A stretch of 64,000 bases of DNA from contig NC_059076.1 in assembly GCF_020497125.1 (NCBI RefSeq), positions 8,237,951-8,301,950 on the forward strand, in the 5' to 3' direction. The position numbers were made by a program, and so were the translations under genes. The notes under the pieces are model-generated. The model worked only from the letters and a program-made list of their open reading frames with translations. It had not been told where the DNA came from and did not search any database. Positions within the stretch are counted from its first letter, which is position 1, and each line of letters starts with the position of its first letter. Positions 1 to 11,440 of this stretch are shown here, in pieces. This DNA comes from Mauremys mutica (lineage: Eukaryota > Chordata > Testudines > Geoemydidae).

Positions 1-2930
1 CTGTTTGTTGAGATGGCTGGGCAGATGCATAAGGAACATCATTCCACAAGGGAACACTGATTTACAAGAAGCTAATTTTTAGAAGAGTGGTAGGGAATAG
101 AGATTAAAAGAATCAACACCGCTAGCTTAAATTATTGCAGTAGACGTCAGTTGGGAGTTTGGGGAATATATTCTTATTCTGTAGCCCAGAGATTTATGCA
201 TATAACGCCGATTAGCTTTATTAAGTTCCTTACTGAGTTCTTTGTTCCCATCTGCCTCAAGAGATTTTTACCCTATTAGCATTTGAAAATGCACTGCGAT
301 ATACATTTTAACAGTTTCCGAGAAACTGCCTGACCTAAAGTCCGTAACATTTTAATACTGGAAAGAATTGGACTTAAACATCTGTCTGGATATGAGATTG
401 ATAGAGAGGAGATAAGAGCTAGTGGTAGCATTGTCTGGAAAAGCTGTAAAATGTCACAATAGATGCACTAATAAAAGTATTTTTGATGCAGAGTTTTAAG
501 AAGCTAGTGTTGCGATAAGATTCTTCTTTTTATTGAACCGTCTTGCCAGAAGTATTTATGCACAGTCAGTATTCTAAGGTGGGTGGGTAAATCCAGTAGG
601 AAATTTGTGTGTGCACGCATGCGTGCTATTAGGCAAGCTAAATATTTGACTGACAAATACTAATCCCTATGCAACATGACCAGGAACCCTGCAGCTGGTA
701 GCATACCCCCTGGTGCACCTGTAAGTCCTGAACACGGGTCCTTTGCTCTGAGCTGCATAAAACCGGGGGGGGGGGGGAGGGGAGAAATCCTGATAAACCC
801 ACTCCCCTGTCTTGAGTCAGCAGAGAGAACAGACATCTTGTCAGGCTCCCGACACCCTCACTTCCTTGTATTCAGTTGTCTTCAGGCACGTGTCAGGAAA
901 TTGGCTGGCTTCCCCCACTCTAACTAGAGCTTTACAGGGGTGATGCCTGAGTCATTCCTTCCACTCAGATTTTCATATAATGGACGCCTGGCTGCTCCTG
1001 CATCCTGCATCCTCTACCAAAGCCATCTTGTCTGCCCCATTCTACAGCAGCTGTGGCCAACACATCACCCCTGCTTCTCCTTCAGGTCCCATAGAGACAC
1101 CCCAGAGTTCACAGATTTAGTGCACGCATCCCAAAGACTTGAATGGGCCTGAGGGAGTTGCAATTGAAGACCCTTACAAGTATAGAAGTGTATGTGCGCT
1201 CTAATGGGCCTGCACTGTCGGACATTCAGTTCAGGAAGAGTGGGAGAGAAGGCAGATTCCCCCCTCACCACCACCACCTGCAACAAGTCTCTATCCAGAG
1301 AGGGGTTAGGTCAAATACACATTTATATTTGGAAGTCTGAATACAAACATCTTGTGGATCCAAACGATGGGCTATTGCTAGTCGCTTCCTTCTAAAAATA
1401 TTCTACATGTTTTTCACTTTGAAAATATTTAATTATCCTTAAAAGAATCTACGATATTTTTACTTTTCCAGGTCCATAGGAACCCGCCAGTGATGAAAAG
1501 GGCTGACATTCTGATTCTCAGGTTTTGTTTCTGTAATAGAGAATAGGGGGATAATGGACACACACAGAGTAGTTTTTTTCAATCTTCTCATCATGGCAAG
1601 CTTTATTATTACTCTGAATCCCACTGGCTTTTATTAAATTGTGCTACTGTTTGAGTTTGTAATATCAGTGCTTCAAGAACAGCCCTCTGCAGCAGTTTTT
1701 AATAGTCTACATGTTCATTGTTCACCAAGTGATCTTGAAAATGAACCAAACTTTTAATTGATCCAGCAAAGTTGCTAAGTTTGCTACTAAGCCTGATATA
1801 ATATATATCAAATCACACAGATTTGAGATCATCCTTGATAATGTACAGAGGGGTGAAACAAAATGCCTATAACATCACTCTTGGATTTTCTTAACAAAAT
1901 GGACTTTGGAAATTCAGCTTCAATTCAAGTTGCATTTGTAACATAAATGTGTCATGCTGTATGGTTCAGTGGGAAATTTCCATGGCATTCGGGTTCTTTC
2001 AGAAGTGTTAATCAAATATTCAGGTGTGTGCACACATAGTTTCCAGCTTTAAGTAGATAGCACTTTGGTTCAGTTTGGTATGAAAGTAACATACTGTTGT
2101 TACTGGTACCTTGAAGAAATACAATCATCGGACTATGGAAATATTAAGCTATTTTGAACTGATGCTTAATGATGTGACAAGTAGTTTTTAATTTGGTTTC
2201 TCTCTCTCTCCTCTAAAACTTGATGTGGCGATCAGCAAATCATTACGAGGTGGGTTTGTCTTGACCTGTTTGTGGTTCTGTGCAGTACAGGTGACCTTTT
2301 CAAGACTGCCTAAGGGATTATGACACCATTACATCTAAGGGGAATTGGGCATCTCAGCCCTGTAGGTAGCTGTGAATATCTCAGCCTACCTTTGTCCTCT
2401 ATTTTTCCTTCCTTTTTTAAAGCAAAAAATGTAAGGGCCAGATCCAGGGATTCAGGATGCAACCCAAAGATTAAGCTTTCTGCTGGGTATCCCCATGAGG
2501 AACCAGAGGAACAGATCTTCTTCTTTCAGGATGCTATGGTGCTGCTCCAGATGCCACTTTGACTTGGTGCCCATATAGTACTTGATGTTCAAAACGTGAC
2601 CCTGATATTGGAAAGTTTTGGCAATGGACCCACTATCCCGCCCCCCCTTCTCTCCCCCAAGCACTAAGTTCCAGTGGAGCTGCTGCCATGTAGAAGTTGC
2701 CCAATCCCTTGAGTCTGACAGGACATCAAGTGCCCGCATTACTTCTGCCAGAGGGAGCCCAGAAGTTTCTGTGCATATAATGTTATTTTATTGATTTTAA
2801 TATGAGAACCACAAACTCAACAGACCCTCACCCCGACTGTCTTTTGTGATGAGTTTTCTGGTGCTTCGTCTCTATGAAGAAACTTCTTATTTGTAAAAAT
2901 GTTATAAATATTCCCCCAACACACAATTGA
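1..2930. other. Single-copy non-coding stretch
   Basis: I see no gene and no clearly recognisable transposon here. The DNA is AT-rich with scattered stops in every frame. Small items are a 14-bp perfect palindrome GCACGCATGCGTGC at 613-626, a G run near 766-780 and a short run of CAC triplets near 1267. It could be intron or intergenic DNA. Confidence 0.6.
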
Positions 2931-3213
2931 GCTGCGTCTACACTAACACTTCTGTTGGTCAGGAGCGTGGAAAAAAAACACACCCCTGACCAACATAAGT
3001 TGCACCGACAAAAGCACTGGTGTGGACAGTGCTATGTTGGTGAGAGACACTTTCCTGCTGACATAGCTATCTCCAATCATTAGGGAGGCTTTACTTAAAC
3101 CAACAGGATTGCTCTCTCCTGTCGGTGTAGAGCGACTACATGGGAGACCTTACTGCGGTGCAGCCGCAACGGTACAACTGTGCCATTGTAAGGTCTGTAG
3201 TGTAGACAGAGCC
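2931..3213. mobile_element. Short TIR element (MITE)
   Basis: The left end GCTGCGTCTACACTA and the inverted right end (TAGTGTAGACAGAGC, read in reverse complement) match at most positions. This gives a 283-bp non-autonomous DNA element with no coding capacity. The motif GTCTACACTA is shared with the PIF/Harbinger-like elements near 18.8 and 56.5 kb. I could not fix a target duplication, so the superfamily is inferred. Internal self-complementarity such as GGTCAGGAGCG with its inverse supports the TIR reading. Confidence 0.55.
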
Positions 3214-3278
3214 TTAGCCTGTGGAATTCATTGCCACAAGACTGTTCTGCAAAGATTCCTGTACACCGAACATCATAA

Positions 3279-3892
3279 TAGAATCATAGAAGATTATGAT
3301 TGGAAGAGACCTCAGGAGGTAATCTAGTCCAACCCTCTGCTCAAAGCAGGTCCAATCCCCAAATCAATCATCCTAGCCAGGGCTTTGTCAAGCCTGACCT
3401 TAAAAACCTCTAAGGAAGGAGATTCTACCACCTCCGTAGGTAACCCATTCCAGTGCTTCACCACCCTCTTAGTGAAACAGAGTTTCCTAATATCCAACCT
3501 AGACCTCACCCACTGCAACTTGAGACCATTACTCCTTGTTCTGTCATCTGGTACCACTGAGAACAGTCTAGATCCACCCTTTTTGGAACCTCCTTTCAGG
3601 TAGTTGAAGGCTGCTATCAAATCCCCCCTCACTCTGCTTTTCTGCAGACTAAATAAGCCCAGTTCTCTCAGCCTCTCCTCATAAGTCATGTGCCCCAGCC
3701 CCATAATCATTTTCCTTGCCCTCCGCTGGACTCTCTCCAATTTGTCCACATCCTTTCTGTAGTGGGGGGGGGGCAGAATTGAATATAATACTCCAGATGT
3801 GGCCTCACCAGTGCCAAATAGAGGGGAATAATCACTTCCCTCAGTCTGATGGCTGTGTTCCTACTAATGCAGCCCAATATGCTGTTAGTATC
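3279..3892 (-). mobile_element. CR1-type LINE, 3' fragment
   Basis: This is a 5'-truncated non-LTR retrotransposon in reverse orientation. The 3' end lies at the low coordinate, where the reverse complement ends in TTCTATGATTCTATT, the short repeated tail typical of CR1. Next comes the 3' UTR (GGTTGGACTAGATTACCTCC on the minus strand) and then the C-terminal end of the ORF2 protein. The upstream part is frameshifted at a nine-G run near 3763-3771. Similarity to CR1 stops near 3892, which I take as the 5' truncation point. Confidence 0.85.
3324..3749 (-). pseudogene. CR1 ORF2 C-terminal fragment
   Basis: An open stretch of 141 codons matches the region after the reverse transcriptase domain of CR1 ORF2. 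It begins [15 protein letters not shown] and contains [15 protein letters not shown], then [14 protein letters not shown] and a conserved [18 protein letters not shown] block. These blocks recur, diverged, in the CR1 copies at 27, 45, 52, 58 and 63 kb. A full ORF2 protein has an endonuclease and a reverse transcriptase, both missing here, so the copy is dead. The first methionine is internal and not a real start. The 5' part continues in another frame beyond the G run near 3763. Confidence 0.85.
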
Positions 3893-6599
3893 TGACAGAA
3901 CTGAAGGAAAGTGTTTAGCAGGATTTGGCGGCCTGTTCTATGCTGGGGGTGTCTCTCTGAGGCTTGTGGGGGCCACTATATGGCAGGTCAGCCGGGGGGG
4001 AGTCCTAATTGCTATGTTCTCAGCACCACACCACCCTTGCTGCCTGGACAGACAACAGGTGCAGTGCTCTGGACTGGAACTGAGGTCAGAGCTAGACAGG
4101 GTGTGGGGCTGGGCTGGTTCCATGGGATGGGGGACTGAGCGCCAGGCAGCAGCTGTTTCTCTCTCTTGAACTCAGCTTCCTGTCTGTCCTGGACACATAG
4201 TAATTAGGAGCCACTGCCCGCCCCACAGCGGCCCATGCAGGCCCACGAGAGACACTGCAGCATAAAACCAAGCACAGAGTCCCTCTGCGCTAGATCCTTG
4301 CAATCCAAACTGAAGGGACCCGACTACAAGTGTTGGGTTTGGGTGTGGCAGGAAAACAACTTGATGCGCTCAGGTCTGGTTCGGGTTGGCTGTGGTCTGA
4401 CTGGGTTCGGGTCAGGTTTTTAAATTAGGCCTTAACAGACCTTGTCTTGTCACTGTCAGCAACGGGATACTGAGCTAAATGCACCACTGGTCAGATCCAC
4501 TATGGCCATACCACGTTTCTGTCCTTTCAACCATATTGCATTATCAGAAAGTGAAGAACAAATGTTTTTGTTGCCAAAAACCAAAAATTGCATTAGGATA
4601 ACATGAACCTGTCTGTTGTTTCAAGTCACACACTTGGCTTGTGTGCTGTCCTGAATGAGGGCTGGCCATGAGAGGAAGTGTGTTACTGGCCATTCACAGT
4701 GTAAGGGCCTGATCCGCAGCCCTTTCCTTGACTTCAGTGGGTTTCGGATTAGGCCCTAGGTTGTTTTCCTTAACTTCTTGTATACATCCTTATGAGTGAT
4801 GTGCGCTGAGACGCCACACGTACAATTTTAATTGAAAAGCTGTTGGGGGAAAAGGGATGGTGTGTTCTTTATTCATCAGCTGGAGAGCCTATTTGGTATT
4901 TTACAGCCAGTGTGTGTACGGTAAATATGATTTTCATTAAAAAGGAAGCATTGATCTTATCACATCGATGATAGCTCAGGAGTAGAAAATATTGGCACTT
5001 ATTGCAATAAAGTCAATATTGTGATAAGTTCTTCCTTTTTAATAGAAACCTTTGCACTATGCTTTCTAAAAAACATAGGATTTTGGGGTTGGGTTGATCT
5101 GAGCCCAGTATGTTGGCCCCCCCACCCCATTATAACCCTTGTTAACTTGTCAAGTACATAGTGGCTGATAAAATTTTAAAGCTAATAGGATGCTCTGTAT
5201 GGATCACAGCAATTTGAATGCTTCCTAAGATAAATAAGTCATGAAGTCATGGAAAGTTGCAATTAAAGGAGCAAAATCTGTATTTTTGAAATACCGTGCC
5301 TGGTCTCATCTGGCTTTAACAGATAATCAGGGCTGGATGATGTCCATACTTAAACTGGAGGTATCCAAAGGAAAAGGGAGTCTGTGGAACACGTCTCTCT
5401 TTTTGGGCATCAGACTGATATTTACAGATCTCAAAAAGGATTATTGTTGATAGAGAGAGCAGATTCTCCTTCAGCTCAATAGATAGACATGTTGCTTTTG
5501 GATACCAAAGTCCCTGATTCAATTTCTTGCTGGAATGGCTTCCTCATAAATAAGGATAATCCTTCATTTGATGTTTACTCAGTTGGTGACCTTCTTGTAT
5601 TCTGCAGAATTCACATAAGACATTGCAGGTTATGTTTCTTTCCAGAATGCACTTTTGCATTAGCTGTTGTGATTCAGATGGAGCTTTCATCCCCAGTCCC
5701 TATTTTCAGGGATTTATAACTTTCACAAACCATTAGTTTTGGGAGCAAAATTTCTCAGATCTGGTCTCAGCAGTGAATTTGTTTTTCTGGCGGAGTGAGC
5801 AAAAATTCCAGCCAGCCATATTTGAGGATTGAACATTCCCATGAAAAGCTCGATTCTGAGCTCATGAAGTCAATGGGAACTTTGACATTAACATCAATGG
5901 GATCACAGCCGGACTCTGAGGCTTTAACTGTAAATACCTGAGTAGTCCCATTGACTTCAGAAGCGCTACTCAGGTGTTGAAAGTACAAACATATGGAAAT
6001 GTTTGCAGGAATGGGGCCCCCCTTAGGTATGTTGTTTGGTGCTTGTTGTAATACGTTATTTCTTGTTTTTCTTTAATTTCTCCTTTTTTGTTTGAAAAAA
6101 CAATAAAAATGCAAAACACATTCAATATTAAAGCAGAGGTTTAACTGCAGACAAGTCAGGACATTTTATAATCAATGTTTCTGCAACAACATTCCATCTC
6201 CGTTGTACGTGTACACTATGATAAGGTATTTTACTATGTGGTTACATAGACACACACAACACAGAGATAAAGATGTCTAAACATGGGCAGTTTAAACTGA
6301 ACACAGACATACAGAATTACGTTTACTTAATTGGGTTGGGTCAGATGTGCTGTGTTTTTATGTGTGACTGCTTCTCTTTGAGTTCTAGTCTTACACAATG
6401 CTCATCGCTGTACTATCTGAGCGCCTCTCAATAGTGCATTAAATAACGTGACTAATCTCTGCCCTGTGTTGTTCCCTCATCCCCTCCCCATGGGGAGAAA
6501 TAGTGCTGTGGAGTGTCTTGCACAGGCAAGCTTTACCCTTCTTCTAGAGAGTTCCATTGTGCCACAGGAGCAGAGTTGTTGGCCATGGTCTTCAGGCTC
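3893..6599. other. Non-coding stretch with small foldback repeats
   Basis: No gene is visible. The stretch holds short palindromic repeats of a dispersed type: 4703-4758 (GGGCCTGATCCG against CGGATTAGGCCC), 5868-5960 (GTCAATGGGA against TCCCATTGAC), and a larger inverted repeat at 4937-5042 listed separately. The rest looks single-copy. Confidence 0.5.
4937..5042. repeat. Inverted repeat with GATA-like motifs
   Basis: The left arm ATTAAAAAGGAAG followed by CTTATCAC is mirrored by GTGATAAG and CTTCCTTTTTAAT on the right. The arms differ by a 5-base length change between the two blocks. The spacer contains a second pair AATATT(G)/(C)AATATT. It may be a worn MITE or a structured regulatory element; a related half-motif (GCGATAAGATTCTTC) occurs near 510-530. 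Confidence 0.5.
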
Positions 6600-6780
6600 T
6601 TTTTTGGTAGCCTAGTGCCAGGCCATTGAACACTTTGAAGATATGGAGCAAGAACTTGCTTCACTCTTTTGTGGAAAGCCAGTGTAGGTCGTGGATGACA
6701 GGTCTGATGAGTTCCTGAGGAGACGTGCTGCTGCTGAGCTTGTGTTGCACAAACCGCAATTACGTTCCAGTGGGCCCCAG
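6600..6780 (-). mobile_element. L2-like LINE remnant
   Basis: Reading the minus strand across frames gives HDLHWLSTKE followed by KFLLHIFKVFNGLA. This resembles the HWLPV...RI.FK.LLL..KALNGLAP block near the end of L2/Rex-type LINE reverse transcriptase proteins. A preceding AAARLL segment in another frame also fits. At least one stop and several frameshifts break it. Only about 180 bp is recognisable and no 3' tail is seen. The family call is from protein pattern alone. Confidence 0.55.
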
Positions 6781-7392
6781 CCTGCACCCTGATGAACACA
6801 CAGAGAGAACCCTTCCACACAGCAGCATAGCTCAGCCAAATTTCTGGCCCCCATTCCCTACCTTTGTGGTGTCGAGGACCTGACACCTATACCTTTAAGG
6901 ACTCTGTTTCTAAGCCATTGCTGTTAAAACAAACAAAAACTGATGCTGTTGAAACTGCTCTTTAAGGATTTGAGGATGCTAGTGAAATAAAGGCATGTGT
7001 GCTTTGGCACAAATCTTTTTGAAGAAAGAAGAGGTGGGGGGCGGGGGGGAGTGTCTTGCTTTTGTCAATTCACTTCAAATTTACACTGAAGTGACATGCA
7101 AGGATGAGATTCTTGTTAAAGCACCACCACAACTATCCCCTGTGGAAGCAGTAACTACTTGTCCATTTCCATGTCTGCTCCTCAGCTACATTTTTCAGTA
7201 GCTCAGTTCATTGTGTTGCAGTCAATAATAGTGAGCTTGCTTTAACCAACTGCACTAAAGATTAATGTTCGGCTGTGCTAATTGGTGGAGTTTAGCGATG
7301 AGTGACTTGGCAAAGGTATGAAAGAATTACAAGGGATTTCCCTTGTATTTGTATTAACAAGGAGCCCTAATATATACGCGTCTACTTTGTTT
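6781..7392. other. Non-coding stretch
   Basis: I see nothing gene-like here. A short G-rich run lies at about 7033-7050. The stretch ends at the left target duplication of the foldback SINE. Confidence 0.5.
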
Positions 7393-7530
7393 TTGTTAAT
7401 ACTTGCAAAGAATCCTGTGGCACCTTATAGACTAACAGACGTCTGTTAGTCTATAAGGTGCCACAGGATTCTTTGCTGCTTTTACAGAACCAGACTAACA
7501 TGGCTACCCCTCTGATACTTGTTAATACTT
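7393..7530 (-). mobile_element. Foldback SINE insertion with 12-bp TSD
   Basis: A perfect 12-bp target duplication TTGTTAATACTT lies at 7393-7404 and 7519-7530. Between them (7405-7518), on the minus strand, is a SINE-like head with GGGGTAGCCATGTTAGTCTG, possibly a pol III promoter, and then the core GCACCTTATAGACTAACAG. The core is followed at once by its own inverted copy: 36-bp perfect arms at 7405-7440 and 7441-7476 with no spacer. The inverted arm ends exactly at the target duplication, so the foldback was present when the element inserted. Related copies lie at 32.2 and 59.2 kb. Confidence 0.85.
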
Positions 7531-8945
7531 ATCACTCTGTGTTTAAAGAGACAGAGCAGTCTGACCTGATGTACACAGACCAAACTTCAGAACTCACCAG
7601 TCAAAAATTACAGCTCAAACTTCTATATGTTGACCAGCCGACTTTTTATTCTCTGGACTACTCCATAATAAAGCTTCTCATTAGCTACCTTCCTTCCATG
7701 GACCAGTGATGGTCTACAAACTGCATCTGGAGAAGAGCTTTTAGATGAGATAGCAGCATCAACAGAGACTCATCATGAGGTTCAGTTGCAGTTCACATTC
7801 GTTTATACTCTTTGTGGACAAAAGATTTGCAATGCCAAACGTCAACCACTGAACAGGCTAGTCAAGACGCAAGTTTTAGAAGAATAATGAAAATGAATAC
7901 GCAGTATTGGGTAAGTGCTAACAATTCAAGAGTTATCCCTGTCTGTGTAATATTTTCAAAGGAGCCTAAGGGAGTTAGGCACCTGAATCCCATTCAGTCT
8001 AACCTTTAAGTTGATAGGTCTCAAATATAGGCAGCGATTTCCCCGGCACAGAGAAAATGCCCCTTAACCACATCTGTCCTCTCCACCAATTACTCCATGT
8101 TGCTGCCAAAATCACTCATGTTCCCTGCTACCACCCACAATCCCTTGCTCCAAACCCCACCTATCCCACATTCCCCCACTCCTTGCTGCCCTGCCCATCT
8201 CAGACAACAACCTCTCCCCAGCTAGCAACCTTCTGCTACCCCCATGCGAACCACCCTGTCAGCCCCTCCCAACTGCCTCTCCATAAACTGCTGCCTCCCC
8301 TGAGCCTGTGCATTCCCCATCCATTGCTCTTCTGCTGCTGTCTTCCCAAGGACCACCACTGCTTAGTGCTGCCTTCTCTAGACACAGTTCTCCTAAGCCC
8401 CATGCCGGTCACTGCCCACTGTGCGCCCCACTAACCAGCCCTTGCTGCCCTCTCTGTCTCTCTCATGTCTTCCCCTGCACTCCTAATCAGCACCTTCTCA
8501 GGGGTGCAGATCTTCTGTCCAAATGATTTGGGGAGATGTAGTTGGATGAGGGAGCCTGGCCTATAGAGGACGGTGGGAGCATGAGGCGCACACACTACAA
8601 CTCCCATGAGGCAAAATGGCCCCTTTTGGGCCAAAATGTTTTTTGAATTTCTGCCCAAAATAGCTATTTTCTGCTGAGGAAAGCCCCATTTTTTGACCAG
8701 CTCTAATTTTAAACTAGTGATTATGCTCGAACTGACATATTACCATTCTTTTTAGAAACAGCTTTAAAGGGGTTAAGGTTCCATTTAAAAAACCCAACCA
8801 ACCAACCGAGCATACAAAACTAGGCCATTGTGAATCTTACAGGACCACAAGTGAGGTCACTCAGAGAACTGTAACTCTGGCCCTCTAGGAGTGTTGCACT
8901 TCTGTCTTAGGTTGTAACTTTAAATCTGGAGAAGGTACTGAAGTT
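7531..8945. other. Non-coding stretch with C-rich tract
   Basis: No gene is supported. From about 8055 to 8480 the + strand is rich in C and T and very poor in G, which leaves long but meaningless open frames. At 8535-8610 there is a small foldback pair around GATGTAGTTGGATGAGG and ACTACAACTCCCATGAGG. A fragment near 7955-8010 (AGTTAGGCACCTGAATCCCA) belongs to a dispersed palindromic repeat seen elsewhere in the window. Confidence 0.5.
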
Positions 8946-9490
8946 TTATGGTGTGTGGGCAGATTATGGAAGATGTGACCTGTGGAGGATCAGTTTTAGA
9001 AATGGTTCCAGACAGAGATGCTTCTGATACAATGAGCTTTGGGTTTTCTGTGTAAGGGCCATAACATCATGAAGGCGCTTGTTTGAAAATGGTACAAGTA
9101 GGTGAAGAAGGGCAGCATTTGTGGCAGGGCGGAAGCGGGGGATGACATCTCTGTAGCACAGCAGAGAAGACAGATAGCGTGGGGATAGGCTGTGAAGGGC
9201 CTTAAAGGTGAAGACAAGAAGTTTGTTTGTTGCCATACCAGAGAGAGAGAGAGAGAGAAGGGGGAGCCAGCGAAGAAATACAAAGAGGGGTGACATGGTC
9301 AAACAACACACTAGAAAAAGGATCTTTGCAATAGCATTTTGCATGGGTGAGCATGGGGCAAGAGACTCGAATGTTGCATTGGCCGAGATGGTGAGAACCT
9401 GGATGAGCGTCTTAGCTGCATGAATGGTGAGGAAAGACTTTATCTTAGTGATGGAACTTAAGTGGTGCCAGAGGCCTTCAATCTCATGCA
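8946..9490 (-). mobile_element. L2-like LINE remnant
   Basis: On the minus strand an open stretch (8964-9344) contains KLLVFTFKALHSLSPRYLSS and then YRDVIPRFRPATN. This is the pattern of the C-terminal end of L2-type LINE reverse transcriptase proteins (FK.LLLTFKALHGL.P.YLS.LL). The upstream part reads DVIPRF in one frame and becomes garbled across a (GA)n expansion at 9241-9259. The copy is truncated at both ends and cannot encode an enzyme. It looks like a different subfamily from the remnant at 6.6 kb. Confidence 0.6.
9241..9259. repeat. (GA)n microsatellite
   Basis: A run of about nine GA units sits inside the L2-like remnant and shifts its reading frame. Confidence 0.9.
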
Positions 9491-10324
9491 GACAGTGTAA
9501 CCTTACCTTTCAAATAGTTCTATTGAGTTCCATGGGCTTGAATGTCCCTTGGGATGTGCAGGTATGCAGGGGCATAAAGGAGGGGGGTAAGAATCCCCCT
9601 TAAACACCTGTGTAGCCTTCCTGGACATTAGTTATGGGTGTTCAGAAGTAATGGGATGTTGCATGCCTGCCACTCCACCCTAGGGAGGTGGGTAGAGCAA
9701 GCTCATAAGGAGTGGCAGTTTGCTTCTGGCATGGACCAACAGCAAATTATTACAGCAAGAGGAAAAACGGGAGGGAATTGTGCAATGCTCCTTGGGTAGC
9801 TCGTCGTGCTCTGCCTCTCACACAATGGGACTACTGCAGTTGTAAAGTGTGTCTCAGCTGTAGGGCGAGTCACAGAATGGGGCTGCCCGAGTATGGAGAA
9901 AGGTATTATGCGTCATCTGGTCACTTGTGCAATGAACCTCGGTGACAGATAATTGTGTCACAGAGTATCTCTTTTTCCGTGGCCATGTTACGGTTATTTG
10001 GAGCCCTCACTTGTGGCTTATCATGGTTCATACTTTTTCCTCTTTGTTATTTTTGTTTTTAAGTGAAACCTTAAGTTATTGGTTGAGCGTGTTTTTTTCA
10101 AAAGCAAGAGTTAAATGGCCAACACCCATCAAAAGTCAGGAGAAGATGGGCACTTAACTGCCTTAGTTGGTTTTAGAAATAGCATCTTAAAAGTTTGTGT
10201 CTAAGTTTTTTTTTTTTTAACTGCTTTTAAGGCTTTTTCTGAAAGGACTGATGGAACATCTGTTCAACCTTAACTCCAAGGTAATGGTATTTCTTGGGTG
10301 GCTGTTGTACTCATGATTTTATAG
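9491..10324. other. Non-coding stretch
   Basis: No gene or clear repeat is visible. A short T run occurs at 10207-10218. Confidence 0.5.
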
Positions 10325-10430
10325 ATTTTGTTTTTAAGGCTGAAAGGAACAATTCAGATTAACTAGTCTGACTCCTTGCATAATACAGGCCATAGAATTC
10401 CATCTAGTTCCTGCATCAGGCAATATATAG
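10325..10430 (-). mobile_element. CR1-type LINE 3' tail fragment
   Basis: The sequence around TTAAGGCTGAAAGGAACAAT and CTAGTCTGACTCCTTGCATA is the reverse complement of a CR1-type 3' UTR (compare 62311-62400 and 61992-62080). No coding part remains. Confidence 0.6.
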
Positions 10431-10801
10431 TGTATACACCAACATGCAGTAAATCACGGTTCCTTCTGACTAATTTCTCCCATTGTTTTCAGGAATATTT
10501 AGATCCATTTTGTGCTATGTGAAACTCTGATGGAACTTCCTCAGAGACACAAGCAATGAGAGGAAAGGTGACATGAAAATCAGACCCAAATATAAAGTGT
10601 CTGACACAATGCTGAGATTTGCTAGTGGAAAGTCATTGTAAGAATGCTTAATTGGTTCTACAGAGTAAATTAGTATGTAAATGTTTGTAGTTCTGGGCTG
10701 CTTGGAGAAATTTCATTAAGAGGAATATGACTATGAGAATTAATTTTACTTACATATAATCAGCACTCAGAGCTGACAGGCACCGAATAAAGAGCGTGAA
10801 G

Positions 10802-11440
10802 CACCATGTGATGGGGTCTGCTTACCCCGCACTAGCCCAGAGTTAAGCCCATGTTATTGACAGCAAAAGTCCCGCCTCCCTGGCAAGACTGGGCATGCTC
10901 CAAGTGCTCTAGTAGTATAAAGGGAGAGAGACCAACTCATTCTGGGGTGGAGGCTGCAGGGGAAGGACCTGCCTGGGAAGCTCCTGCGGAGGACCAGCCA
11001 CAGCCTCTGACTGCACTGGGAATCGAAGCCGTCCATGGCCTGCCTGCACCCTGGTGACTTTAGGAACCCCTGGAGATGGGTCCTCTGCGTTCGGCGGGGC
11101 CAGTCAACATCTCATGGGAAACCCCAACACAGACTCTGGTAGGAAGTGACCCAGGGAGGGTGACGGAGTGGTACCTCCCACCAGGGGAAACTCAGTGTGT
11201 TTTGGTAGGACCCCCTCCCGCTGAGTCAGTGGCAAGCCGCTACGCCACTGTTAGGGGCCTGGTGGAGTCGGATGGGCCTGGGCCCCCCTACTGGGGTTGC
11301 CCCACCCCAAAAGGGGTGCCCCAATGCTTTGTAGACTCTGGCCGCGAGGCCGCGCTGTCCTGCGCCCAAGGGCGGCGCTGTAGACTGTGACGGATAGGCC
11401 ATGTGGCCCTGACCCTAGGGGCGTGGACCGTCACACACCA
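10802..11440 (+). mobile_element. Solo LTR with 5-bp TSD
   Basis: A 629-bp unit at 10807-11435 begins TGTGATGGGG and ends CCGTCACA, so it has the TG...CA ends of retroviral and Gypsy-type LTRs with short terminal inverted repeats. It is flanked by a perfect 5-bp duplication CACCA (10802-10806 and 11436-11440). A TATA-like box TATAA lies at 10916-10920, about 110 bp inside, preceded by a GC-rich proximal region. No internal retroelement genes accompany it, so it is a solo LTR left by recombination between two LTRs. I cannot tell an endogenous retrovirus from a Gypsy-type parent. + orientation is inferred from the TATA position. Confidence 0.8.

Noticed and set aside
613..626. 14-bp palindrome GCACGCATGCGTGC as a regulatory site
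   Set aside because: A single alternating purine-pyrimidine palindrome with no supporting context; plausible by chance.
7405..7476. Assembly artefact (chimeric foldback read)
   Set aside because: A perfect 12-bp target duplication at both ends of the insertion is not expected from a foldback artefact, and an analogous case exists at 32.3 kb.
8057..8434. 125-codon frame in C-rich DNA
   Set aside because: Composition-driven; no domain and no initiation context.
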